Assembly (NCBI GenBank): GCA_023255615.1
Contig: JAHFLI010000064.1
Location: 1 to 7,066, forward strand
Length of the DNA stretch: 7,066 nt
Direction: 5' to 3'
Source of the DNA: Candidatus Woesearchaeota archaeon
GTDB lineage: Archaea > Nanobdellota > Nanobdellia > Woesearchaeales > JACQSR01
Shown here one piece after another: positions 1 through 4,367 of this stretch (its first letter is position 1; each line of letters starts with the position of its first letter). The notes under the pieces were generated by a model. It was not told the origin of the DNA. It ran no database searches and saw only the letters and a program-made list of their open reading frames with translations. Position numbers and translations under genes: made by a program.

Positions 1-42
1 TGAAAATAGAGATATTCTCACTATTCCGCTCTTTTTGATCAT
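1..42 (-). CDS. 5' end of an unidentified gene, runs off the window
   Basis: An ATG at 42-40 opens a frame that stays open for all 14 codons to the window edge (MIKKSGIVRISLFS...). The start is supported by the promoter rather than by coding content. A TATA-like element at 64-73, read on the minus strand, is centred about 27 bases upstream of the ATG, which is the spacing expected for a leaderless archaeal transcript. The gene would be divergent from the AAA ATPase at 177. Fourteen codons are too few to assign a family, and an open frame this short could occur by chance, so the call is tentative. Confidence 0.4.
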   Translation of the reverse strand, partial: MIKKSGIVRISLFS

Positions 43-63
43 TCCTTCTTTCTCAGAATGATT

Positions 64-73
64 TTATATAAAC
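64..73 (-). promoter_or_regulatory. Archaeal TATA box for the divergent gene at 42
   Basis: On the minus strand the element reads GTTTATATAA, preceded by a purine-rich stretch (GGAAAA) in the position of a BRE. Its centre is about 27 bases from the ATG at 42, which suggests a leaderless mRNA. Confidence 0.45.
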
Positions 74-138
74 TTTTCCTTACGAGAAATTCATCTCTCT
101 AATTTGATATATATTTATAAATACTTATTGAATAGTAA

Positions 139-153
139 CGAAAGGTATATAAA
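139..153 (+). promoter_or_regulatory. BRE and TATA box of the AAA ATPase gene
   Basis: CGAAAG (139-144) followed by TATATAAA (146-153) matches the archaeal BRE/TATA arrangement. The TATA centre lies about 27 bases before the ATG at 177, so transcription should begin at or within a few bases of the start codon. No Shine-Dalgarno sequence precedes that ATG, which agrees with a leaderless transcript. Confidence 0.7.
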
Positions 154-176
154 TAGAAGTCATCCTCATCATCCAG

Positions 177-1409
177 ATGGATAAAAACAAACTCAGACAG
201 GTCATCATCGATCAGCAGGAGCTATTCAACAGAACAGAGAATTTGATAGACAGAGATATCAGTGTGCCGACGAAAGGAAATGAACTCATTATCATATCAG
301 GTATTCGACGTTGTGGAAAAAGTTCTCTCCTCAAACTATTATCAATACCGATTGATGGCAACAAGATCTACCTTAACTTTGATGATGTGAGACTCATTGA
401 CTTTAACACCAATAATTTTGAGGATGTTCAGGGCATTGCCATAGAACTTTTTGGCAACGGAAAAATAACGTATTTCTTCGATGAGATCCAAAATGTAGAG
501 CATTGGGAGCGGTGGGTCAATAATCTTCATGCGCAGGATAGTAAAGTGTTCATAACGGGCTCGAATTCACATTTGTTAAGTTCTGAAATATCGACTTATC
601 TCACTGGAAGAAACAAAGTCATTACACTTTTTCCGTTCTCCTTTAAGGAATATTTGAGAATGAATCATGTTGACATTTCAAAAAAAATGACGTCAACGGA
701 CAAAAGCATACTCTTCCGACATTTTCAGAATTATTTTGATATCGGTGGGTTTCCCTTAGTGATACGAAATGATGACGTGCAGCTTTCGATGCAATACTTT
801 GAGGATATTCTCAACAAAGATATCCTTAACCGGTATCAAATAAAACAGATCAAGGAAATAAAAGACCTACTTCTCTATCTCTTCTCGAATATCGGAAAAT
901 CGTATTCCTATTCAACTCTTAAACAAATTACCGGAATAAAGAGTTTAAGTACGATAAAGAACTATATCGATTATTTCAGGAATGTCTTTTTGCTGTATAC
1001 TATCGGAAGATTTGATTATTCTCTCGCAAAGCAGAAAGTGTCGTCATCAAAACCCTATGCTGCGGATAATAGCTTCCTGAAAACCATCTCGTTTAATTTT
1101 ACTGAAAATAGGGGGAAAAGATTAGAGAACGTAGTATTCCTGCACTTGTTAAGAAACAATAAGGAAATATACTACCATCTTGATAAAAAGGAATGTGACT
1201 TTGTGGTAAAAGAAAATGTAAAGATAACTCAGGCAATTCAGGTGTGCTTCGACATGAGCAATCCGATGACAAAAAAAAGAGAAATTGAAGGGTTGCAGCA
1301 CGCAATGATAACCTATAAGCTAAAAGAAGGAATCATTCTCACGATGGAGAATGAACAGACAATAGGGAACATAACTATAAAACCTGTTTGGAAGTGGCTT
1401 TTGGAGTGA
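177..1409 (+). CDS. AAA family ATPase with C-terminal DUF4143 domain
   Basis: A 410-residue protein of the stand-alone AAA/DUF4143 family common in archaea. Visible motifs are Walker A (GIRRCGKSS, residues about 42-50), Walker B (ITYFFDE, about 97-103), a sensor-1-like TGSNS (about 127-131) and LTGR (about 141-144) before the FPFSFKEYL block typical of the family. The C-terminal third is DUF4143, a PD-(D/E)XK-like fold: a conserved Glu in LENVVFLHLL, Asp in KECDFVVK, then IQVCFD where active nucleases have (E/Q)xK. The lysine is therefore replaced by cysteine, so nuclease activity is doubtful. The protein ends in WKWLLE, as archaeal homologues often do. The start is fixed by a leaderless promoter. 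Its cellular role is unknown; members of this family are often near TA or mobile loci. It is transcribed apart from the downstream membrane peptide gene, which has its own TATA box. Confidence 0.9.
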   Translation: MDKNKLRQVIIDQQELFNRTENLIDRDISVPTKGNELIIISGIRRCGKSSLLKLLSIPIDGNKIYLNFDDVRLIDFNTNNFEDVQGIAIELFGNGKITYFFDEIQNVEHWERWVNNLHAQDSKVFITGSNSHLLSSEISTYLTGRNKVITLFPFSFKEYLRMNHVDISKKMTSTDKSILFRHFQNYFDIGGFPLVIRNDDVQLSMQYFEDILNKDILNRYQIKQIKEIKDLLLYLFSNIGKSYSYSTLKQITGIKSLSTIKNYIDYFRNVFLLYTIGRFDYSLAKQKVSSSKPYAADNSFLKTISFNFTENRGKRLENVVFLHLLRNNKEIYYHLDKKECDFVVKENVKITQAIQVCFDMSNPMTKKREIEGLQHAMITYKLKEGIILTMENEQTIGNITIKPVWKWLLE

Positions 1410-1448
1410 TTTTCACCAAACGTAACTACACTTTTGCAAAAAAGCAAA

Positions 1449-1498
1449 TTTTATATACTCCTTGAGTGAGAATGAGTATATTTCAAAAAGAAGGTGAT
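1449..1498 (+). promoter_or_regulatory. Promoter and ribosome binding site of the 41-residue membrane peptide
   Basis: TTTTATATAC (1449-1458) is a TATA box. The expected transcription start is about 1477-1482, leaving a leader of about 20-25 bases that carries AGGTGAT (1492-1498), a good Shine-Dalgarno four bases before the ATG at 1503. The small gene is therefore an independent transcription unit with a leadered mRNA, unlike its upstream neighbour. Confidence 0.6.
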
Positions 1499-1502
1499 GT
1501 TC

Positions 1503-1628
1503 ATGGATAAGAAAGGCTTCATAACCAGTCCGGCTGATTTAGTCAAGGGATTATTAATAGGATTTATTATCGGTGCGTTATTCGTCTACTTAAGCTACAA
1601 AGGAATTATTCCGGTTAAGTTACCTTAG
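1503..1628 (+). CDS. Small single-pass membrane protein, 41 residues
   Basis: An ATG with a strong Shine-Dalgarno and its own TATA box opens a 41-codon frame ending in TAG at 1626-1628. The peptide begins MDKKGFITSPADLVKG, and residues about 14-32 (LVKGLLIGFIIGALFVYLS) form one hydrophobic helix with small-residue GxxxG-like spacing, followed by a short tail ending VKLP. By the positive-inside rule the N-terminus is probably cytoplasmic. I do not recognise a characterised family; it resembles short uncharacterised membrane peptides of archaeal genomes. Its last 12 codons and stop lie inside the 39-bp direct repeat, and its 3' end overlaps the convergent vapC by nine bases (1620-1628). The gene is intact and seems to be the fixed anchor at which the TA cassette joins. 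Confidence 0.7.
   Translation: MDKKGFITSPADLVKGLLIGFIIGALFVYLSYKGIIPVKLP
1590..1628. repeat. 39-bp perfect direct repeat, left copy (R1)
   Basis: Identical to 2335-2373 (offset 745), with mismatches on both sides of the block. The left copy holds the 3' end of the membrane peptide gene on the plus strand and the last codons and stop of vapC on the minus strand. It contains a small palindrome, GGAATTATTCC. The two copies bracket the vapBC cassette exactly. Confidence 0.95.
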
Positions 1629-2030
1629 CTGAATCATTTCTTTTGTGTTAATTACGCGAACTTTTGATTGTTTCTTCAAGTTCTTATCATCAGACCAGAT
1701 AATTGCCGGGTGATACACTAATGCACAGGCAATAAACAAAACATCATTCGGATCAATGTTCCTTACTATTTCAAATGCGTCTTCTCGATACGGAAGAAGG
1801 ACTTGACGCGGAACTATGACGACTTTTGTCAATAATAATCGTAATATGGTATCGAAATCCTCTTCAGATAATTTTGACTTTTCCAGCAACTCCGATCGAT
1901 GATGCTTCATTTCGGTAAATATATACGACGGAAATAAGAAAAAAGTGTCATATTCGAGGATAAGTTTTCTCGTTATCGAATCTTTAATAAGGGCAGAAAA
2001 TAAGATATTTGCGTCAATAACAATATTCAT
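1620..2030 (-). CDS. vapC: PIN-domain ribonuclease toxin, VapC family
   Basis: A 136-residue PIN-domain protein, full length for the family. The acidic residues expected to bind the catalytic metal are present: Asp6 in the start motif VIDAN, Glu40 in FTEM, Asp96 in DPNDVLF, and Asp114/Asp115 in WSDDK. PIN toxins of VapBC modules cleave RNA, often tRNA or rRNA, and are held inactive by VapB; the target here cannot be read from sequence. The ATG at 2030 overlaps the vapB stop by ATGA, indicating translational coupling. The final Leu-Arg-stop is encoded inside the 39-bp repeat, where the gene converges on the membrane peptide gene. The first 18 codons are duplicated exactly at 3512-3564. Confidence 0.9.
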   Translation of the reverse strand: MNIVIDANILFSALIKDSITRKLILEYDTFFLFPSYIFTEMKHHRSELLEKSKLSEEDFDTILRLLLTKVVIVPRQVLLPYREDAFEIVRNIDPNDVLFIACALVYHPAIIWSDDKNLKKQSKVRVINTKEMIQLR

Positions 2031-2097
2031 GCAAGAAACCTTTTTGTGGCGGAAGCTTTAATCCTTTGGCTAAACTCGTCCACATCTTTTTTCGTCA
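1978..2097. repeat. 120-bp perfect repeat, copy within vapBC (R2)
   Basis: Identical, base for base, to 3512-3631 (offset 1534, same orientation). It covers the last 23 codons of vapB, the ATGA overlap and the first 18 codons of vapC. The base just outside each end mismatches. Confidence 0.95.
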
Positions 2098-2248
2098 GCT
2101 TGCTTTTCTGAGCAAGAGTTTCTGCAAGTTTGAGAGTTTCCAGTTTCTCTACTATCGCTTTTCTTGCCACCTCACTCCATTTGACTTCCGAAAAATGCTT
2201 CATTTCTTTGTGTACTTCTTCGGGTACTGATAATGTTATATTTCCCAT
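2027..2248 (-). CDS. vapB: Ribbon-helix-helix antitoxin, VapB family
   Basis: A 73-residue protein. The N-terminal half ([17 protein letters not shown]..., then [15 protein letters not shown]) is a typical ribbon-helix-helix DNA-binding domain: a beta strand with alternating residues, then two helices. The C-terminal half, [15 protein letters not shown] to TKRFLA, is the charged segment that in this family wraps around and inhibits VapC. The start at 2248 is fixed by AGGTGA (2258-2253), five bases upstream. VapB normally represses its own operon with VapC as co-repressor, and a palindrome sits in the promoter. The last 23 codons (2027-2097) are repeated exactly at 3561-3631, attached to a different gene. 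Confidence 0.88.
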   Translation of the reverse strand: MGNITLSVPEEVHKEMKHFSEVKWSEVARKAIVEKLETLKLAETLAQKSKLTKKDVDEFSQRIKASATKRFLA

Positions 2249-2252
2249 GGTA

Positions 2253-2290
2253 TCACCTACACATAAATATGTGTGGTCACCTATATATAC
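2253..2290 (-). promoter_or_regulatory. vapBC promoter with palindromic operator and RBS
   Basis: Read on the minus strand, a TATA box (GGTATATATAG, about 2291-2281) is followed by a perfect inverted repeat with 7-base arms, ACACATA-AA-TATGTGT (2259-2274), and then AGGTGA (2258-2253) before the vapB ATG. The expected transcription start, about 2260, falls at the edge of the palindrome, so a bound ribbon-helix-helix dimer would block initiation. This is a good candidate VapB operator. Confidence 0.65.
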
Positions 2291-2334
2291 CTTTTCTTTT
2301 TTAGTACACCATACCCTCTAGTTTGTCAGATACA

Positions 2335-2373
2335 TTAAGCTACAAAGGAATTATTCCGGTTAAGTTACCTTAG
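2335..2373. repeat. 39-bp perfect direct repeat, right copy (R1')
   Basis: Identical to 1590-1628. On the plus strand it is a headless copy of the membrane peptide gene's last 12 codons and stop. On the minus strand its right end supplies the final Leu-Arg-stop of the HEPN gene, just as the left copy does for vapC. It lies between the vapBC promoter and the HEPN gene. Confidence 0.95.
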
Positions 2374-2796
2374 TTCATGGAGGAGTTTTGACATTACTGT
2401 GCGAAATTCTTGAGCGACTCGTAGTGCATTTTCTGCTTCAGGTTTTGATTTTTCTTCTGTCTCAAGTTCATAGAATATTCCGTGTCGTTCCAGTCGCAAC
2501 ACATTCAGTTCATTAAGGAACCGTGGTTCAATTTTTGTCTTATATTTTTCCTTGATGTAGACATAGAGAGCAAAATGACTTCTTTCTTTAAACCCATCAT
2601 TAAAGAGGAGTGCTCGTGCTGAATGAAACATGGACGAGTATGAATTGACAAGACTCATATCAAAAATATCTAATCGAAGGAGAGTGTATGCTTTTTTGGC
2701 TTTGCTTTCTGCCACTTCGAGGGATCGTAACGCCTTTTCACGATCAGGTTTTATCTTTTTCAATAATCCTTGTGCGAGACAATCATCGATGTTCAT
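2365..2796 (-). CDS. HEPN-domain protein, probable toxin of a HEPN/MNT pair
   Basis: A 143-residue all-helical HEPN protein. The signature helix SYSSMFHSARALLFNDGFKERSH is at about residues 52-74, where the family has a Y-x-MF-x-A-(K/R)-A-LL pattern. In HEPN/MNT (type VII) systems the HEPN protein is an RNase toxin neutralised by its nucleotidyltransferase partner, in HepT/MntA by AMPylation of a tyrosine next to the Rx4HxY motif. Here the corresponding region reads VLRLERHGIFYE (99-110): it has R101, R104, H105 and Y109 but not the standard Rx4-6H spacing. It could be a variant active site or a catalytically weak form. The ATG overlaps the upstream MNT stop by ATGA, so the two genes are coupled. 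The terminal Leu-Arg-stop lies in the 39-bp repeat. Confidence 0.82.
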   Translation of the reverse strand: MNIDDCLAQGLLKKIKPDREKALRSLEVAESKAKKAYTLLRLDIFDMSLVNSYSSMFHSARALLFNDGFKERSHFALYVYIKEKYKTKIEPRFLNELNVLRLERHGIFYELETEEKSKPEAENALRVAQEFRTVMSKLLHELR

Positions 2797-3350
2797 GAGA
2801 CCATCACTTTATCTCCAAAGAGCGCAATACCCTCCAGAATAATTTGATCGTAAAATACTTTGTCCTTTTTTGCTTTTTCTCTCCATTCCTGCATTGAACA
2901 TGCAGTGAATGTTACTTCCTTTTCCAACTTTTCTTGTGCTTTTAGCCGTAATAATTCTTTATGAACCGGTTTTCGGCTAATAATGAGGATATCAATATCA
3001 CTTTTCGAATCATCTTCTCCTCGAGCAACGGATCCGTACAAAATAATCGAGAGAATGAGTGGGCATACTCTCCTTATTTCATTAACAAGACCTGATTTTT
3101 GTACTGTATCGAGCGAGAAGAGAATTTTTATATATCGTAAACGAATATCTTCAAGATTCTTTTCAAGAAGAACATTCCGTTTTCCGATTATCTTTTTTTG
3201 CAGTATCCCTTCGTGAATTAAGAAATCACACCATTGCTTTGCTGTTCCTGTTCCTACTTCTGCTTTTCTTGCAATTTCCCGAATAGTAAATGGGGAGTCT
3301 TCGGCGATTATTTTTTGGATTATGTTATATGGTGCATATTTTTCGAGCAT
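2793..3350 (-). CDS. MNT-type nucleotidyltransferase with N-terminal winged HTH, probable antitoxin
   Basis: A 185-residue two-domain protein. Residues about 8-60 form a winged helix-turn-helix (FTIREIARKAEVGTGTAKQW as the HTH, then HEGILQKKIIGKRNVLL as the wing). Residues about 98-183 are a minimal nucleotidyltransferase of the DNA polymerase beta superfamily with the motif GSVARGEDDSKSDIDIL; G106, S107, D118 and D120 are the expected nucleotide- and metal-binding residues. The third acidic residue, usually in a later strand, is not obvious (the strand reads EVTFTACS). In type VII systems this enzyme AMPylates the HEPN toxin. Here the fused DNA-binding domain would also let it repress the operon. 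The ATG at 3350 follows AGGGAG at very short spacing, so initiation may be leaderless. It is co-transcribed with the HEPN gene downstream. Confidence 0.85.
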   Translation of the reverse strand: MLEKYAPYNIIQKIIAEDSPFTIREIARKAEVGTGTAKQWCDFLIHEGILQKKIIGKRNVLLEKNLEDIRLRYIKILFSLDTVQKSGLVNEIRRVCPLILSIILYGSVARGEDDSKSDIDILIISRKPVHKELLRLKAQEKLEKEVTFTACSMQEWREKAKKDKVFYDQIILEGIALFGDKVMVS

Positions 3351-3366
3351 ACTCCCTGCAAAACAG

Positions 3367-3422
3367 GTGTTCTATATATATTTTTCCTATTATGTTGTGT
3401 TCTATATAAAGAACACGTGTTC
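3367..3422 (-). promoter_or_regulatory. MNT/HEPN promoter region with repeated GTGTTC half-sites around two TATA boxes
   Basis: Plus-strand GTGTTCTATATA occurs at 3367-3378 and again exactly 30 bases later at 3397-3408. The inner copy is part of GTGTTC-TATATAAA-GAACAC (3397-3416), a 6-base-arm inverted repeat with the TATA box as its spacer. A second palindrome, GAACACGTGTTC, is at 3411-3422. Read on the minus strand, the proximal TATA (about 3383-3371) would give a leaderless mRNA at 3350, and the distal one (3410-3403) a leader of about 30 bases. A repressor on these sites would cover both TATA boxes. The wHTH of the MNT protein is the obvious candidate, by inference. Confidence 0.6.
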
Positions 3423-3564
3423 ATTTTATGGAACATCCGGCCTTGTTGAGTACTCTCGTGGAAATATAGTAAAAAACGCCATCATAATAGAATATGAGTT
3501 CTCTTGTCAAAGAATCTTTAATAAGGGCAGAAAATAAGATATTTGCGTCAATAACAATATTCAT
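3421..3564 (-). pseudogene. Truncated second vapC head (47 codons)
   Basis: A frame beginning [18 protein letters not shown] is identical to VapC for 18 residues, then continues LTRELIFYYDGVFYYIS against [17 protein letters not shown] in VapC. It is homologous but clearly diverged (about 7 of the next 16 residues match). After that it loses all resemblance and ends at a stop in the promoter region of the MNT gene. Of the PIN catalytic acids only Asp6 remains; Glu40, Asp96 and the C-terminal aspartates are missing, so no active toxin can be made. The abrupt change from 100% identity to modest similarity shows that this was a different vapC allele whose 5' end matches vapC through recombination or conversion. 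Confidence 0.75.
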
Positions 3565-3631
3565 GCAAGAAACCTTTTTGTGGCGGAAGCTTTAATCCTT
3601 TGGCTAAACTCGTCCACATCTTTTTTCGTCA
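3512..3631. repeat. 120-bp perfect repeat, copy in the decayed locus (R2')
   Basis: Identical to 1978-2097. Its left edge passes into a diverged vapC head and its right edge into a Zn-finger gene. The vapB reading frame in this copy has lost its own start and ribbon-helix-helix domain, so it is a remnant. Confidence 0.95.
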
Positions 3632-3759
3632 AATACTTCTTCGTCACATTTGGAACACACTTCAGCGGGAAATTTTCCGAGAGATACTCCAAAGACTTCC
3701 ACTTCTACTGATTTTTTCTCGATTTTTCCGCCACACTCTTCGCATTTCGTTCTTTTCAT
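3604..3759 (-). pseudogene. YgiT/MqsA-type zinc-finger antitoxin head fused out of frame to a vapB tail
   Basis: An ATG preceded by GGTGAT opens a 51-codon frame. It starts MKRTKCEECGGKIEKKSVEV and contains a two-CxxC zinc ribbon (C6, C9, C35, C38) around a beta-rich VEVFGVSLGKFPAEV segment. This is the pattern of YgiT-type zinc fingers, the N-terminal half of MqsA-like antitoxins and of small archaeal antitoxins. After EEVFDE the DNA becomes the 120-bp repeat, entered in a different frame from vapB, so the protein ends in KRCGRV and a chance stop. The zinc ribbon itself is complete and might still fold, but any C-terminal segment and its native toxin partner are gone. The family call is from motif spacing only. 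The upstream TATA-like stretches (3771-3780 or 3782-3791) leave its expression uncertain. Confidence 0.65.
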
Positions 3760-3780
3760 AGTATCACCGAATATATACTG

Positions 3781-3927
3781 TTTTTATTTTGTAGGTTCGC
3801 TCACCAATAACCCGGTAAGCAACACAATAGTAAGCGTAACACGCTAACAATCCTTCCGTTTGTTTAATTTTTGAGCGCATAAGAAAGAATAGTCTGCACC
3901 ATTATCATATAAACTGTTTTTTAGAAT
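3781..3927. other. Intergenic stretch without a recognisable gene
   Basis: It lies between the decayed TA locus and rpl35ae. I see no credible coding frame and no tRNA fold. There is a small hairpin, AGCGT-AAC-ACGCT (3833-3845), and a partly repetitive GTAAGC-rich segment around 3815-3846. Neither is strong enough to name. Confidence 0.5.
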
Positions 3928-4185
3928 TCATTCTATCTTTACTTTAGAACCTAAACTTTGTCCAGGCATTCCGGTCTCAAATATTACACGGACGGCTCCT
4001 TTATTGCCATGCGGCAGAGAAATCTTTCCAATAATTTGTTTTTTCGCAGGACTTTCCCACGTTACCTTCTTTCCAATCAGATCCTTGGCTTTCTCTTTCG
4101 ACGCTACTCCTTTTACCAATAGAATCATCTGATTATGACTCACTACTCGTTTATTTCGTCTAAAACTGGCAATTGTTCCTTCCAT
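3928..4185 (-). CDS. rpl35ae: Large ribosomal subunit protein L35Ae
   Basis: An 85-residue protein, full length for the archaeal family (about 85-90 residues). It shows the family features in order: an N-terminal strand GTIASFRRNKR, KAKDLIGKKVTWESP in the middle, then GKISLPHGNKGAVRVIFETGMPGQSLGSKVKIE-type C-terminal blocks with the conserved HGNKGAVR and GMPGQ(S/A)LG motifs. It binds 23S rRNA in the large subunit. The ATG at 4185 lies about 28 bases from a TATA element, indicating a leaderless or near-leaderless mRNA. It is a single-gene unit with no ribosomal neighbours. As a housekeeping gene it marks the right boundary of the TA island, and its presence fixes the organism as archaeal. Confidence 0.93.
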   Translation of the reverse strand: MEGTIASFRRNKRVVSHNQMILLVKGVASKEKAKDLIGKKVTWESPAKKQIIGKISLPHGNKGAVRVIFETGMPGQSLGSKVKIE

Positions 4186-4207
4186 AGATCAAGAAAACAC
4201 AGAACCA

Positions 4208-4217
4208 TTTAAAAATA
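4208..4217 (-). promoter_or_regulatory. TATA box of rpl35ae
   Basis: Minus-strand TATTTTTAAA, centred about 28 bases upstream of the ATG at 4185. There is no Shine-Dalgarno between it and the start, which suggests a leaderless transcript. Confidence 0.55.
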
Positions 4218-4312
4218 TTGTGGAATCTAGAGAGTAAGAATTATTTTTTCGTGTTTTCTTTTTTTATGTTTCTTATTTCAAAGTAGTGATTGAGTACCCG
4301 AGAGTGCAAATA

Positions 4313-4360
4313 AAATTATTTATACAAAAGAGTTTTACCAAACAAGATTCGTCAAGGGGT
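4313..4360 (+). promoter_or_regulatory. Promoter and RBS of the secreted protein gene
   Basis: An AT-rich TATA-like element (ATTATTTATAC, about 4315-4325) would start transcription near 4347. AAGGGGTG (4354-4361) is a Shine-Dalgarno-like sequence seven bases before the ATG at 4368, so the mRNA probably has a leader of about 20 bases. Confidence 0.5.
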
Positions 4361-4367
4361 GTGTATT

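Noticed and set aside
1590..2373. Insertion sequence or CRISPR interpretation of the 39-bp repeats
   Set aside because: Only two copies 745 bp apart, no terminal inverted repeats, no transposase or cas gene; the interval is a plain vapBC operon.
3234..3537. Plus-strand open frames of about 71 codons over the MNT/HEPN promoter
   Set aside because: They cross the start of the MNT gene and the operator array, have cysteine- and tyrosine-rich chance compositions and no ribosome binding site.
3650..3847. 65-codon plus-strand open frame
   Set aside because: Antisense to the zinc-ribbon gene, whose CxxC pairs make the minus strand the coding strand.
3781..3927. Possible tRNA or structured RNA (GGTTCGC-like stretch and a small hairpin)
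   Set aside because: No acceptor stem, anticodon arm or other paired arms could be assembled around it.
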